Source: Bacillota bacterium
Lineage (GTDB): Bacteria; Bacillota; Desulfotomaculia; Desulfotomaculales; Desulfohalotomaculaceae
Assembly (NCBI GenBank): GCA_009711615.1
Contig: VENI01000007.1
Coordinates: 62,001 to 126,000 of the forward strand
Direction of reading: 5' to 3'
DNA: 64,000 nucleotides
The notes under the pieces are model-generated. The model was not told where the DNA came from. It searched no databases and saw only the letters and a program-made list of their open reading frames with translations. Positions 33,207 to 41,356 of the stretch are shown here, one piece after another. A program made the position numbers and the translations under genes. Every line of letters starts with the position of its first letter. The first letter of the stretch is position 1.

Positions 33207-34094
33207 CTATAATGCATAAGATTTCTGATAATTGGAAGGGGTTATACCCGTGTGTTTTGTAAAACTGGAGGAAAAGTGTGAAGTGCTACTAAACCCGCAT
33301 TGTAATGATACTTCAGTTATATTCTTTGATCTACTTCTGAGTAGCTTCTTCGCTTTATTAATGCGTACCCTCATTAAAAAATCCATTGGCGACTGGCCTG
33401 TTTCCTTTTTGAAAATCCTAATAAAATGAGATTCGGACATTTTGACCATTTTAGCCAGTGCAGTTATGGTCAGTTTTTCTCCAAAGTGCTGATACATATA
33501 TTCAACAATTCGTTCAATTTCAAACTTTTCAATTATATAATCTGCCTTATTAGTTATTCTGAGGATACTTCTAATTAATTGGTGAGTGATAGTTCTAGCC
33601 AGAGCCTCTAATACATCTTGATAGCCGGGCAGTTTACTATCGTATTCAGACATATATTCCTTTAGATAAATCATAATATCATGGCCAACCTGAAACTGGT
33701 TCCAACAATACTGTTCCGGTTGTTTGGAACTGTAATTTGAGTAGGTAGTCTCAAATAACTCTTTCGAAATTAAAATTGCTATATAACGAGTGAAATTGTC
33801 GGCTTCTTTTTCTTCATGAGGAACGCCAGGAGCCATGGCAGATACCAAGTAGTGTTCAGGCAGCATCTTGACTTTCACTGGCGTAATACTCTGTTCCTCT
33901 GAAAAAAACAATATAAAGGAATATGCAGGATGAGTATGCTGCGGCATTATGGCATATTCACAAAAACCAACACTGGGAATAAAAATACCAAAGTTCTCAG
34001 AGCAGTAATAGTCTACGTATTTGAGATTACTCTCAGTGATATCTCCTACCAACCCCCGAATATTGGTCATATCTATTCCCATAGATTTTTTCAT
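33207..34094 (-). CDS. AraC-family transcriptional regulator
   Basis: A 295-residue activator type. The N-terminal part is a cupin-like sensor (MPQHTHPAYSFILFF with histidines near residues 52-54). The C-terminal 100 residues hold two helix-turn-helix units: KLTITALAKMVKMSESHFIRIFKKETGQSPMDFL and ITEVSLQCGFSSTSHFSSSFTKHTGITPSNYQ. No other regulator is near the amine dehydrogenase-AOR genes, so it may control them in answer to the substrate; this is inference. Confidence 0.88.
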   Translation of the reverse strand: MKKSMGIDMTNIRGLVGDITESNLKYVDYYCSENFGIFIPSVGFCEYAIMPQHTHPAYSFILFFSEEQSITPVKVKMLPEHYLVSAMAPGVPHEEKEADNFTRYIAILISKELFETTYSNYSSKQPEQYCWNQFQVGHDIMIYLKEYMSEYDSKLPGYQDVLEALARTITHQLIRSILRITNKADYIIEKFEIERIVEYMYQHFGEKLTITALAKMVKMSESHFIRIFKKETGQSPMDFLMRVRINKAKKLLRSRSKNITEVSLQCGFSSTSHFSSSFTKHTGITPSNYQKSYAL

Positions 34095-34123
34095 GCCTTA
34101 CCCACCTCACATATCAGTAAACC

Positions 34124-34399
34124 TTATATTGTATCCTTCCAATACCACCATTTTAGCTTTTCCTTATCTGGTTCTGGTTCAGTGGCAAAATATACAGCAC
34201 ACCTAAAAACATAGAGCATGCAACGATCCACTTTTCCTCCTTGAATAAGACAATGCTTTTGGTATAGTTCCTCCGGATTCTGATTTTTCAATTCAATTAC
34301 AGAACGAAAACCTAAATTCCATAAATCCTTTGAGATTTGAATGCCTACACCAGGTATCCTTCTAAATTCCCGTAACACTGCATCTTCCGTAATAATCAC
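34124..34399 (-). CDS. Cdd1-like helix-hairpin-helix protein
   Basis: A 91-residue small protein with FRRIPGVGIQISKDLWNLGFRSVIELKNQNPEELYQ, a helix-hairpin-helix pattern of nonspecific DNA binding, and a C-terminal GGKVDRCMLYVFRCAVYFAT..KLKWWYWKD, which I recognise as the Cdd1 (pathogenicity-locus) family. The start is uncertain: the GTG at 34399 overlaps an AGGTG sequence. A second, broken copy of its 5' part is at 37484-37618. Confidence 0.75.
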   Translation of the reverse strand: MIITEDAVLREFRRIPGVGIQISKDLWNLGFRSVIELKNQNPEELYQKHCLIQGGKVDRCMLYVFRCAVYFATEPEPDKEKLKWWYWKDTI

Positions 34400-34694
34400 C
34401 TACTATTATTTATTAGTTAGCCATGAACCAATTGTTAGCCTTATCTATATATCTTACATGTTACTCAGTCATTTTATAAATTACAACATCTCTTCTTTTT
34501 ATAGTTAAACAAGAAAATAATTCCACTAGCAAATTATATCATTTTTATAATTAACATCCCATCTTTTTTAACACTTCTTTAATTAAGAATAAACACAGTG
34601 TTCTTCACCTAGTAAAAAATTGTGCAAACAAAAAGGTAAAAACCAGTATTATGACGAAAATTAAAATTATATAGATTTTCTGAGGTGAATCTTT
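34400..34694. other. A/T-rich divergent intergenic region
   Basis: The 295-base gap separates the leftward Cdd1-like gene from the rightward c-di-GMP signalling gene. It carries the GAGGTGAATC ribosome site of the latter just before 34695. No RNA structure or clear promoter was recognised. Confidence 0.4.
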
Positions 34695-36626
34695 ATGAAT
34701 AACCACTTCTGCAAAGAAAAACAGCATATAGACATTGAAATGAATAAACTAATCAGTCGCCTGGAACAGGCTGAGCAGGACTTACATAGAGCACATACTA
34801 TTTTAGACACCCTAACTGAACAGCTGGTTTATCAAGACACTAACCAAAGGGTGCAGTGGTTAAACAAGGCTGCCGCAGATTCTCTAGGCAAAAACGCCAA
34901 GGACTTGGTTGGTCAACATTGTTTCCGATTGTGGAAAGGTCGTAGTAAACCTTGTGTTAATTGCCCGGTGAAAAAGGCGATGGAAACAACAAAACCCCAA
35001 CAAATGGAAATAACTTCTCCCGACGACAATGTGTGGTTTATTAAGGGATACCCGATTATAAATGAAACTGGTACAGTAATCGGTGGCATTCAAATTATTC
35101 AGGAAATCACCGGTCAAGTTCAGGCACTAGATGCAATACATAGAAACAAAAAAGAACTGGTAGCAATAAATGAAGAGTTGGTAGCTATGAACGATCAATT
35201 GATGTCATCTGAGGCTGAATTAAGACAGCAGAGAGCCTATTTTCAGCAGCTTTTTGAGAATTCCCCAGAGGCTATTGTGTTGCTAGACAATACTGATAGA
35301 GTTATTGATGTAAATAAAGGTTTTGAGCATCTATTTCAATACACTAAGGGTGAAAGTACTTCCCAATTTATTAACGATCTCATTGCCCCCGAACACCTAA
35401 TAGAAGATGCTCAGGAAAAATCCCAGGCAGTTCTTTCTGGAAATTCTATTGATGGTGAGACTATAAGAAAACGCAAAGACGGAAAGTTACTACATATATC
35501 TCTATTAGCCTATCCCATAATGTTAAATAATCATCAGATGGGTATCTACGCGATTTACAGAGACATTACCCGACGTAAACAGACTGAAGAAAAACTAAAG
35601 TTCCTAAGTCTACACGACCCATTGACTGGGCTTTTCAACCGCACGTACTTTAATCAACAACTTGAAAACCTGGAGTTGAATAGCCTCTTTCCTACAGGTG
35701 TTATTATTTGCGATGTTGATGGCTTAAAGTTGGTCAACGATGCCCTGGGTCATAGGATTGGTGATAAATTACTTATTGCTGCAGCTAGCGTGATAAGAAA
35801 GTGTTTTGATAAAGAATATGTAGTAGCCCGAATTGGAGGAGACGAGTTTGCCATAATACTTCCCAATAGCATTGGGTCGGATATAGAAACTGCCGCCCAA
35901 AGAATCAGAGAAGAAGTGACGGTGTATAACACAAATAATTCAGATTTGCTATTGAGCATGTCTGTTGGCTATGCAGTATCCGATCAACCTCCCCATGACA
36001 TAGCAGTACTTTTTAAGGAAGCAGACAACAACATGTACCGTGAGAAACTTCACCGCAGCCAAAGTGCCCGTAGTGCAGTAGTAAACACATTAAAGAAAGC
36101 GCTAGAAGCCAGGGACTATATCACCGAAGGCCACGCTGACCGCCTGCAGAACTTGGTGGTAGCGATGGCTGAGAAAATGGCCCTACCAGAGCGGAGTATC
36201 TGTGATTTACGACTGCTGGCTCAATTCCACGATATTGGTAAGGTAGGAATCCAAGACCGGATTCTCTTTAAACCCGGTCCACTTACTGATGAGGAAATGT
36301 CTGAAATGAAAAAACATAGCGAAATCGGCCACCGCATTGCCCTATCCGCCCCCGATCTAGCTCCAATAGCACAGTGGATTTTAAAACATCATGAATGGTG
36401 GAACGGAAGTGGCTATCCATTGGGTTTAAAGGGTGACAATATTCCATTAGAGTGCCGCATACTGTCTATTGCTGACGCCTATGATGCCATGACCAGCAAC
36501 CGCCCTTACCGACAGGCAATGACTTCAGAGCAGGCTATATACGAACTCAGAAAATGCTCTGGCACTCAATTTGACCCGCAGTTAGTAGAAATATTTATTG
36601 AGAAGATAGAAAACAACGGTTTGTGA
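34695..36626 (+). CDS. PAS-PAS-GGDEF-HD-GYP cyclic-di-GMP signalling protein
   Basis: A 643-residue cytoplasmic protein (no transmembrane segment). Order: coiled coil (about 10-40), PAS domain with a CVNCP pair near residue 95, a short coiled coil, a second PAS (about 185-295), GGDEF domain with intact IGGDEF near 380, and HD-GYP domain with FHDIGK near 511 and GSGYP near 572. It can in principle both make and break down c-di-GMP. Its stop codon TGA lies inside the 27-base left terminal repeat of the adjacent transposable element, so the natural C-terminus may have been altered by the insertion. Confidence 0.9.
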   Translation: MNNHFCKEKQHIDIEMNKLISRLEQAEQDLHRAHTILDTLTEQLVYQDTNQRVQWLNKAAADSLGKNAKDLVGQHCFRLWKGRSKPCVNCPVKKAMETTKPQQMEITSPDDNVWFIKGYPIINETGTVIGGIQIIQEITGQVQALDAIHRNKKELVAINEELVAMNDQLMSSEAELRQQRAYFQQLFENSPEAIVLLDNTDRVIDVNKGFEHLFQYTKGESTSQFINDLIAPEHLIEDAQEKSQAVLSGNSIDGETIRKRKDGKLLHISLLAYPIMLNNHQMGIYAIYRDITRRKQTEEKLKFLSLHDPLTGLFNRTYFNQQLENLELNSLFPTGVIICDVDGLKLVNDALGHRIGDKLLIAAASVIRKCFDKEYVVARIGGDEFAIILPNSIGSDIETAAQRIREEVTVYNTNNSDLLLSMSVGYAVSDQPPHDIAVLFKEADNNMYREKLHRSQSARSAVVNTLKKALEARDYITEGHADRLQNLVVAMAEKMALPERSICDLRLLAQFHDIGKVGIQDRILFKPGPLTDEEMSEMKKHSEIGHRIALSAPDLAPIAQWILKHHEWWNGSGYPLGLKGDNIPLECRILSIADAYDAMTSNRPYRQAMTSEQAIYELRKCSGTQFDPQLVEIFIEKIENNGL

Positions 36627-36650
36627 CAAAGGGACGGGGGTATTGGCACA

Positions 36651-37412
36651 CTACAATCTTTGGATTATCCCCCTGCCAATTCCTGTTAATCTCTCAATCT
36701 GTCTAATTGATAAGCCATATCCTTCCTTTAGGCTTTTTATGTATGAATTTCTTTTATTTATGTGAAACTTTTGTAGATCTATCGCATGGTCAACTTTACA
36801 ATGATCCTTGATAATTTTTTTGGCATCATCGTCTGTTAACCGCTGTTTTTCAGGTATATCCAAACATTCATCATCATTCTCTTTGTTTATATATTCAATA
36901 AAACACCTTACTGCTTTTTCTCTATCTGTATTAAAAATATCAAGGGCAAAGTCCGTATCAGTCTCATTACTTCCTTCAATATAGTCAATGTAATTAGTCC
37001 AGATATAGTTTTGAATTTTAGTTACTATACCAGCCTTTAAAGGATTCTGAAAAATATATCGAAGTACTGTGAAAAAATACACATCATCCTCTACAGGCTC
37101 GCTTTTAAACCGATCCTGAAACAAGTACCCTACCCTATCATACTTTTTGTTATACCATAATACATAGCTACCACATATCCTTCTCATCACAATTTCTAAT
37201 GGTTCCTTACCTTCCTGTAGCAGTAAATGCAGATGATTATCCATTAAACAATAAGCATATAACTTGTATTCACAAATCTCTCTATATCTTTGTAAGGTTT
37301 GGATAAACTTAACGCAATCTTCCTCATCTTCAAACAGAGTTTGACGATTTATTCCTCTCATGATGATATGATATATTCCACTTTTACTTTTTATTCTTGC
37401 CGCTCTAGGCAC
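36651..37412 (-). CDS. Y1/REP-associated tyrosine transposase (RAYT-like)
   Basis: A 253-residue HUH-type single-strand DNA transposase. The N-terminus MPRAARIKSKSGIYHIIMRGINRQTLF is characteristic, the HUH pair is in LMDNHLHLLLQEG near residue 62-70, and the tyrosine region is VYFFTVLRYIFQNPLKAGIV near 115-130. A C-terminal helix-turn-helix (LSIRQIERLTGIGRGIIQRL) resembles the DnaA-type domain of these proteins. I choose the GTG at 37412, giving MPRAAR, with AGGGGTG before it; the GTG at 37421 overlaps that site. It looks intact. Confidence 0.88.
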   Translation of the reverse strand: MPRAARIKSKSGIYHIIMRGINRQTLFEDEEDCVKFIQTLQRYREICEYKLYAYCLMDNHLHLLLQEGKEPLEIVMRRICGSYVLWYNKKYDRVGYLFQDRFKSEPVEDDVYFFTVLRYIFQNPLKAGIVTKIQNYIWTNYIDYIEGSNETDTDFALDIFNTDREKAVRCFIEYINKENDDECLDIPEKQRLTDDDAKKIIKDHCKVDHAIDLQKFHINKRNSYIKSLKEGYGLSIRQIERLTGIGRGIIQRL

Positions 37413-37456
37413 ACAAATCACCCCTATGGTAAATTATACCACAAGGGTGATTTGTG
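37412..37456. repeat. Nested inverted repeat at the transposase start
   Basis: CACAAATCACCC (37412-37423) and GGGTGATTTGTG (37445-37456) are perfect 12-base arms; inside, TGGTA and TACCA pair around five bases. The structure spans the promoter and start of the transposase and could be a substrate or operator for the protein. Confidence 0.65.
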
Positions 37457-37460
37457 TCAA
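37433..37460 (-). promoter_or_regulatory. Consensus transposase promoter, -35 box in the terminal repeat
   Basis: On the minus strand TTGACA (37455-37460) and TATAAT (37433-37438) are both perfect, 16 bases apart. The -35 box overlaps the inner end of the right terminal repeat (37454-37480). Confidence 0.75.
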
Positions 37461-37483
37461 CTCCCCCGTCCCCTTGTCACATG

Positions 37484-37618
37484 CAGCTCCTCTGGGTTCT
37501 GATTCTCCAACTCATTGACAGATCAAAAACCTAAATCCCATAAATCCTTAGAAATTTGAATGCCCACACTAGGTATCCTTCTAAATTCCCGTAACACAGA
37601 CTCTTTAATAATAATCAC
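37484..37618 (-). pseudogene. Truncated second copy of the cdd1-like gene
   Basis: Reading the minus strand from 37618, the frame VIIIKESVLREFRRIPSV continues as GIQISKDLWDLGF, then a TGA stop at 37523-37525, then SVNELENQNPEEL, matching the N-terminal half of the gene at 34124-34399. Homology stops at the border of the transposable element; the 3' half is missing. The 5' flank (ATTATTTATTA..GCCA-like) is also similar, so more than the reading frame was duplicated. Confidence 0.85.
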
Positions 37619-37659
37619 CCACCATTTTTATTAACTGGCAAACCATAAATGGCTTACAA

Positions 37660-38091
37660 TTACCTATGAAGGGGACAATACTTATTCTCACACCCTTTAC
37701 ATACGAAAAAGGCAATATCTAATAGTGCAATAAGTACTAAACCCCAGAAAATTGTTATCAAAATTATTTCATTTCGTAACCAATATTGTGGAAAGAGGAA
37801 AAGTATAATAAATGATGCCAAAACACCTACATAATCTAAGGCACCATATAGCCCTTCCTCCCTTTTAGGAAGAACTTGGGCTATCTTTCCTGGAAAGAAA
37901 TGTCCGCATGAAACAGCATTGCATGGACACTTCGAACAGAATGAATACACAATTAATAGTGCAGAGATCATGCTAAGTATCAGATAAACCACTGCCCATA
38001 GCGGTGACACCCTAGATATTATCACAGCACCAAAAATCACTGCTATTACTATCAAAATAAGGCTAATAAAACCATGAAACTTCCTGATCAA
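37660..38091 (-). CDS. Small membrane protein of unknown function
   Basis: A 143-residue protein with four probable membrane helices (residues about 8-26, 32-50, 85-103 and 108-128). Cysteines cluster on loops: CSKCPCNAVSCGHFFPGK after helix 2 and VCKGCENKYCPLHR at the end, both possible metal or cluster sites. I do not recognise the family. It follows the membrane GGDEF gene by 24 bases on the same strand and thus may share its riboswitch-controlled transcript. Confidence 0.6.
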   Translation of the reverse strand: MIRKFHGFISLILIVIAVIFGAVIISRVSPLWAVVYLILSMISALLIVYSFCSKCPCNAVSCGHFFPGKIAQVLPKREEGLYGALDYVGVLASFIILFLFPQYWLRNEIILITIFWGLVLIALLDIAFFVCKGCENKYCPLHR

Positions 38092-38115
38092 AGCATATCC
38101 CTCCTTATAACATTT

Positions 38116-39246
38116 CTATTGTTGTACCAGTGATTCCAGCTGATCTTTGGTTTTTTTCTTAACTTTGTACATAACTTTGTCAGCTTTATGAATCAATTCA
38201 TCTATCGAATTTGCTTCTTGAGGAAAACTTGCATAGCCTATACTGACCCCTAAGAAAGGTATATCCATTCCAAAATAGCTCATTATTTTTTCATCAAATG
38301 TAGCTAAAAACAAATCTATGTAATTTTCATGATATATACAAACAAATTCATCCCCTGATATTCTGTATATACTTCCGCTATCACCCACTGTTTCTATTGA
38401 TGCTTTTGTAAACTGTTTTAGATATTCATCTCCAGCAGAGTGACCATATGTATCATTTACTTTTTTAAAATCATCTAAATCCATATATATAATAGTAAAG
38501 GGTTTATTTGCAGAAATGAGTTCTTCACAATCAAGAAAGAGGGCAAAACGGTTTTTTATACCAGTTAAATGATCTGAATAGGCAAGACGTTTGAAAAAAT
38601 TAATGCTTTTAAAGTTTTTAACAATAATATAGATTAAATTGTAACTTATAGCCACTGTTAGGCCTACTAATATTACAGTTATTACTCTCCATAAGGAATT
38701 TGAACTTTCTGTAAAATATATAAAAATTATTGATATAGTTGCAAACCCTACTAAACTTAGAATAACCAGATATTTATTCATTTCACTTGGAATATTTTTA
38801 AGTATATATAAAAACCTATTTTTTATAAATTTTATAATGACAGGTGTGCTGAATAAATAAATTATTGTTTGAACTATTAGGGCTATCTGAAAATGATTTT
38901 TATAACCAAATGATGTAGATATTTGTACTGCTAAAAAAGTTACAGTCACTGTATGAATCCATGAAAAAAACATGATGGCTAAAGTTTTATCCGAAGACTC
39001 ATGATATAAGTTCTTCAAAGGAAAAAAGTATGTTAAACCAAGCAAAATCAACATACTAAAATTCAGATATGGTAAGTCTAGTTTTTCCCTTATAAAAAAC
39101 GAAACTAAGAAAATTAAAGCTGTAAAAAGAGTTAATACTACAATAATTCTCATTATTGAATACTTTCTTCTAGAACAGAGGTGTGATGTCATTAAATTTA
39201 TTAATAACATTTCTAGAATAAGAAATATTCTTGCCAATTGTTCCAT
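38116..39246 (-). CDS. Membrane GGDEF-domain protein (probable diguanylate cyclase)
   Basis: A 376-residue protein: about seven or eight membrane helices in residues 1-210, then a GGDEF domain (AYSDHLTGIKNRFALF, IIYMDLDDFKKVNDTYGHSAGDEYL, motif SGDEF, SIGYASF). The first glycine of GGDEF is serine; such variants are often active. I set the start at 39246 because AGGAGAACAGGT stands just before it; the frame remains open further upstream, through a riboswitch terminator, and that part should not be translated. The upstream c-di-GMP-I riboswitch makes product control of its own synthesis likely. Confidence 0.85.
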   Translation of the reverse strand: MEQLARIFLILEMLLINLMTSHLCSRRKYSIMRIIVVLTLFTALIFLVSFFIREKLDLPYLNFSMLILLGLTYFFPLKNLYHESSDKTLAIMFFSWIHTVTVTFLAVQISTSFGYKNHFQIALIVQTIIYLFSTPVIIKFIKNRFLYILKNIPSEMNKYLVILSLVGFATISIIFIYFTESSNSLWRVITVILVGLTVAISYNLIYIIVKNFKSINFFKRLAYSDHLTGIKNRFALFLDCEELISANKPFTIIYMDLDDFKKVNDTYGHSAGDEYLKQFTKASIETVGDSGSIYRISGDEFVCIYHENYIDLFLATFDEKIMSYFGMDIPFLGVSIGYASFPQEANSIDELIHKADKVMYKVKKKTKDQLESLVQQ

Positions 39247-39323
39247 ACCTGTTCTCCTCGCACTGATTCTCGTATAGCTCCGGCATTCAAACGCAATTTT
39301 TTCTCTTTTAAGGCCAAGATTGT

Positions 39324-39361
39324 AAAACAAAAAAAGCGGGATGCTACTCATGGCCGCTTTA
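39324..39361 (-). terminator. Riboswitch expression-platform terminator
   Basis: On the minus strand AAAGCGG pairs with CCGCTTT across a loop of about 14 bases and runs into TTTTTGTTTT. It lies between the c-di-GMP aptamer and the GGDEF start, the position expected for ligand-controlled termination. Confidence 0.75.
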
Positions 39362-39379
39362 GACAAAATCAAAACATTT

Positions 39380-39460
39380 TTAAGCAGCCTGGCAACCATA
39401 GCATAAACCTTAGGCCCAGTAGCTTTGCGTCCCAGCCTTTCGACCGGTTTGCCTAGTTTA
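39380..39460 (-). ncRNA. Cyclic-di-GMP-I (GEMM) riboswitch aptamer
   Basis: The minus strand shows the class I hallmarks in order: AGGCAAACC, a tetraloop helix GGTCGAAAGGCT, then GGGACGCAAAGC, GGGCCTAAGG (tetraloop receptor) and a closing GGTTGCCAGGCTGC. It is followed by a terminator and then by a GGDEF gene. The identification is from the conserved core, without a covariance search. Confidence 0.9.
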
Positions 39461-39656
39461 TCTTAAAATGGTACACAAAAATTAAATACCATAATAACAT
39501 TAAGATGTTAATTACCAAATTATGAAATTACATTAATCTTTTCGGGTATAGTGCTTTAAATTCCTGCATAAATTAGGACTTTCATCCCACATCTGTGAAT
39601 ATTTAATCCTATGGAAGACCTGTTATCCTCCTTACTTTATTGCCTTGACCCCCTAA
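39461..39656. other. Intergenic region upstream of the riboswitch
   Basis: A/T-rich region that should hold the promoter of the riboswitch transcript (minus strand). No coding potential or further structure recognised. Confidence 0.35.
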
Positions 39657-39703
39657 GTTAAAAGAAATCCCTCAAACATTAGTTTGAGGGATTTCTTTTA
39701 ACT
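39657..39703 (-). terminator. Terminator of the amino-acid permease gene
   Basis: A perfect 21-bp stem (39657-39677 with 39683-39703; core AAATCCCTCAAAC) with a short loop; the 3' arm on either strand is rich in T (TTTCTTTT), so it can work in both directions. It lies about 50 bases after the permease stop. Confidence 0.85.
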
Positions 39704-39755
39704 TATAACGTATGATTTTTATTGACTTTTGATACTGATACAAAAAATAGAAATA

Positions 39756-41105
39756 TTATTTCTTTTTATAGTTTATAATCATCCCAATTGCCATAATCAC
39801 GCTAAAAATAATAAGGTAAAATAATACAGCCATGCCATGGGCATAGAGTGCAGCAATCACCATGAAGATACAGGCGCAGATAGCAAGTGATGGCATAAGG
39901 ATGCGTCTAAAGAAGTTCAGCGACTGCTCTTTTACCATCATCATAGCAAATATAGGGATATACATAGCATAAATGGTAACAATGGGAAGTTCAGAGCTAT
40001 CAAAACTAAGCGGGCCAAACCAAGCAACTGGTGTCAGATTTGCACCGAAGAAGTATACCAGCCACACGCCACTTAGTAGAAGGCCTAAAATAGCGGAGTT
40101 AGTGGGCATATTTGTGTTAACATCGATGCTTTTAAAAACTTTTGGCTCAGGACCCATGTCTCTAGCTGCCAAAGAATAAAATCCACGGGTGCAGCCTATC
40201 ATTAGTCCATTTAAAGTTCCCATGCAAGAGATTACAACAAATACGAACAGAACTGTACCTCCAACGTTTGAGAACACATTAGAAAATGCAATCTTTGCCC
40301 CTTCTTCTCCACCTTGCATAACAACACTGTTTTCAACAGCTCCGGCAAGTCCTGTATAGTAGAGAATGTAAATTAGAGCAACAAACATTGTTCCAAAGGT
40401 AAGTGCCCTAGGCAGGTTCTTCTTTGCATCCTTCAGCTCAGCATTAATACTGGTTGCAATAATCCAACCTTCATAAGCGAATGCGGTAGCAACAACAGCG
40501 GTAAAAAGCGGGTTAGATGTAGTATCAGCAATAACCCCACTGGTGAAGTTACTAACCAAAACGCCACTTTTTAGACCAAAAATTGTGCCAACAATTGCCA
40601 TCAAAGCAAGAGGGATAAGCTTAATTATTGTGGTAGAGACCTGGAATTTACCAGCAAGCTTTGGAGAAAGTGCGTTCATAGCATAGCTTAAAACTAGAAA
40701 AAAACCAGAAAGAGCCATTGCTTCAGCGCCTACTATGTTCCATCCCAGCAAAACACATGTGTATCTCGCAGTAACCCATGCAAGTACAGCAGTTAGAGTG
40801 GGATAATAAATAGCAGCCATGAACCAACCAACAAAATAGGCGTATTTATTTCCAAGAGCAGCTTCAGCGTAGTCAACAATACCATTCACTTTTTCATACC
40901 TGGTGGCCATGGTTGCAAAAACATAGGCACAGGTAATCATTATTATTCCACCAATGCTCCAGGCCAAGATACCCAGTGGCAGATCGCCACCAGTAGCAAC
41001 TAAAATTTTCTCCGCTTTAAAAAATACGCCGCTACCAATTACAATACCAATAACCATTGCGATAGCAGTTAAAAGGCCGTACTTTTTCTCTAACGTATTT
41101 TCCAT
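39756..41105 (-). CDS. APC-family amino-acid permease
   Basis: A 449-residue membrane protein with about twelve helices. The first helix carries the substrate-binding IGIVIGSGVFFKAEKIL motif of the amino acid-polyamine-organocation superfamily; FAYEGWIIATSINAELKDAKKNLPRAL is the other signature. It is a single gene with its own terminator. Likely a cation- or exchange-driven amino-acid carrier of the cytoplasmic membrane. Substrate cannot be deduced. Confidence 0.88.
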   Translation of the reverse strand: MENTLEKKYGLLTAIAMVIGIVIGSGVFFKAEKILVATGGDLPLGILAWSIGGIIMITCAYVFATMATRYEKVNGIVDYAEAALGNKYAYFVGWFMAAIYYPTLTAVLAWVTARYTCVLLGWNIVGAEAMALSGFFLVLSYAMNALSPKLAGKFQVSTTIIKLIPLALMAIVGTIFGLKSGVLVSNFTSGVIADTTSNPLFTAVVATAFAYEGWIIATSINAELKDAKKNLPRALTFGTMFVALIYILYYTGLAGAVENSVVMQGGEEGAKIAFSNVFSNVGGTVLFVFVVISCMGTLNGLMIGCTRGFYSLAARDMGPEPKVFKSIDVNTNMPTNSAILGLLLSGVWLVYFFGANLTPVAWFGPLSFDSSELPIVTIYAMYIPIFAMMMVKEQSLNFFRRILMPSLAICACIFMVIAALYAHGMAVLFYLIIFSVIMAIGMIINYKKK

Positions 41106-41280
41106 AATTTACTCTCCCCGTCCGCAAATATTTTTTGCAAAAAAAATTATATTTTAACAACATTAAATAGTTTAACATAAGGCCTCAAAAATATAAACGC
41201 TATTTTTCAACCTTTTTAACGATTTTTAAAGCTAATAATTTACAACAGTTTATATATGGGTAAAGGTGCAACGTCAATAA
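41106..41280. other. Permease upstream region
   Basis: A/T-rich leader of the minus-strand permease gene. No T-box, riboswitch or clear promoter pair was recognised. Confidence 0.3.
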
Positions 41281-41308
41281 AAGAAAAATCCCTCTAAACA
41301 TTGAGGGA
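41281..41308 (-). terminator. Terminator of the blaI-blaR1-like operon
   Basis: TCCCTC (41289-41294) pairs with GAGGGA (41303-41308) around eight bases; on the minus strand TTTTTCTTTT follows. It lies about 48 bases after the receptor gene stop. Confidence 0.8.
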
Positions 41309-41356
41309 CATATATAAACTATTGATATTTATAGTATAATGGTTTTAATTAGTCGC

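Larger units (their letters stand above)
36623..37480 (-). mobile_element. Small insertion element with Y1 (REP-associated type) transposase
   Basis: An 858-base element bounded by 27-base inverted repeats, 36623-36649 and 37454-37480, that agree at 23 of 27 positions; each begins GTGACAA(A/G)GGGACGGGGG and ends CAC. It encodes one transposase in the minus direction. The right repeat supplies the -35 box of the transposase promoter. The left end sits at the very end of the HD-GYP gene and the right end abuts a truncated cdd1-like relic. No flanking target duplication was evident. The inverted ends are unlike IS200/IS605 elements, which usually have subterminal hairpins. Confidence 0.75.

Noticed and set aside
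39247..39399. N-terminal extension of the membrane GGDEF protein
   Set aside because: The frame is open, but it runs through the riboswitch terminator and lacks a ribosome-binding site; the ATG at 39246 has a strong one.
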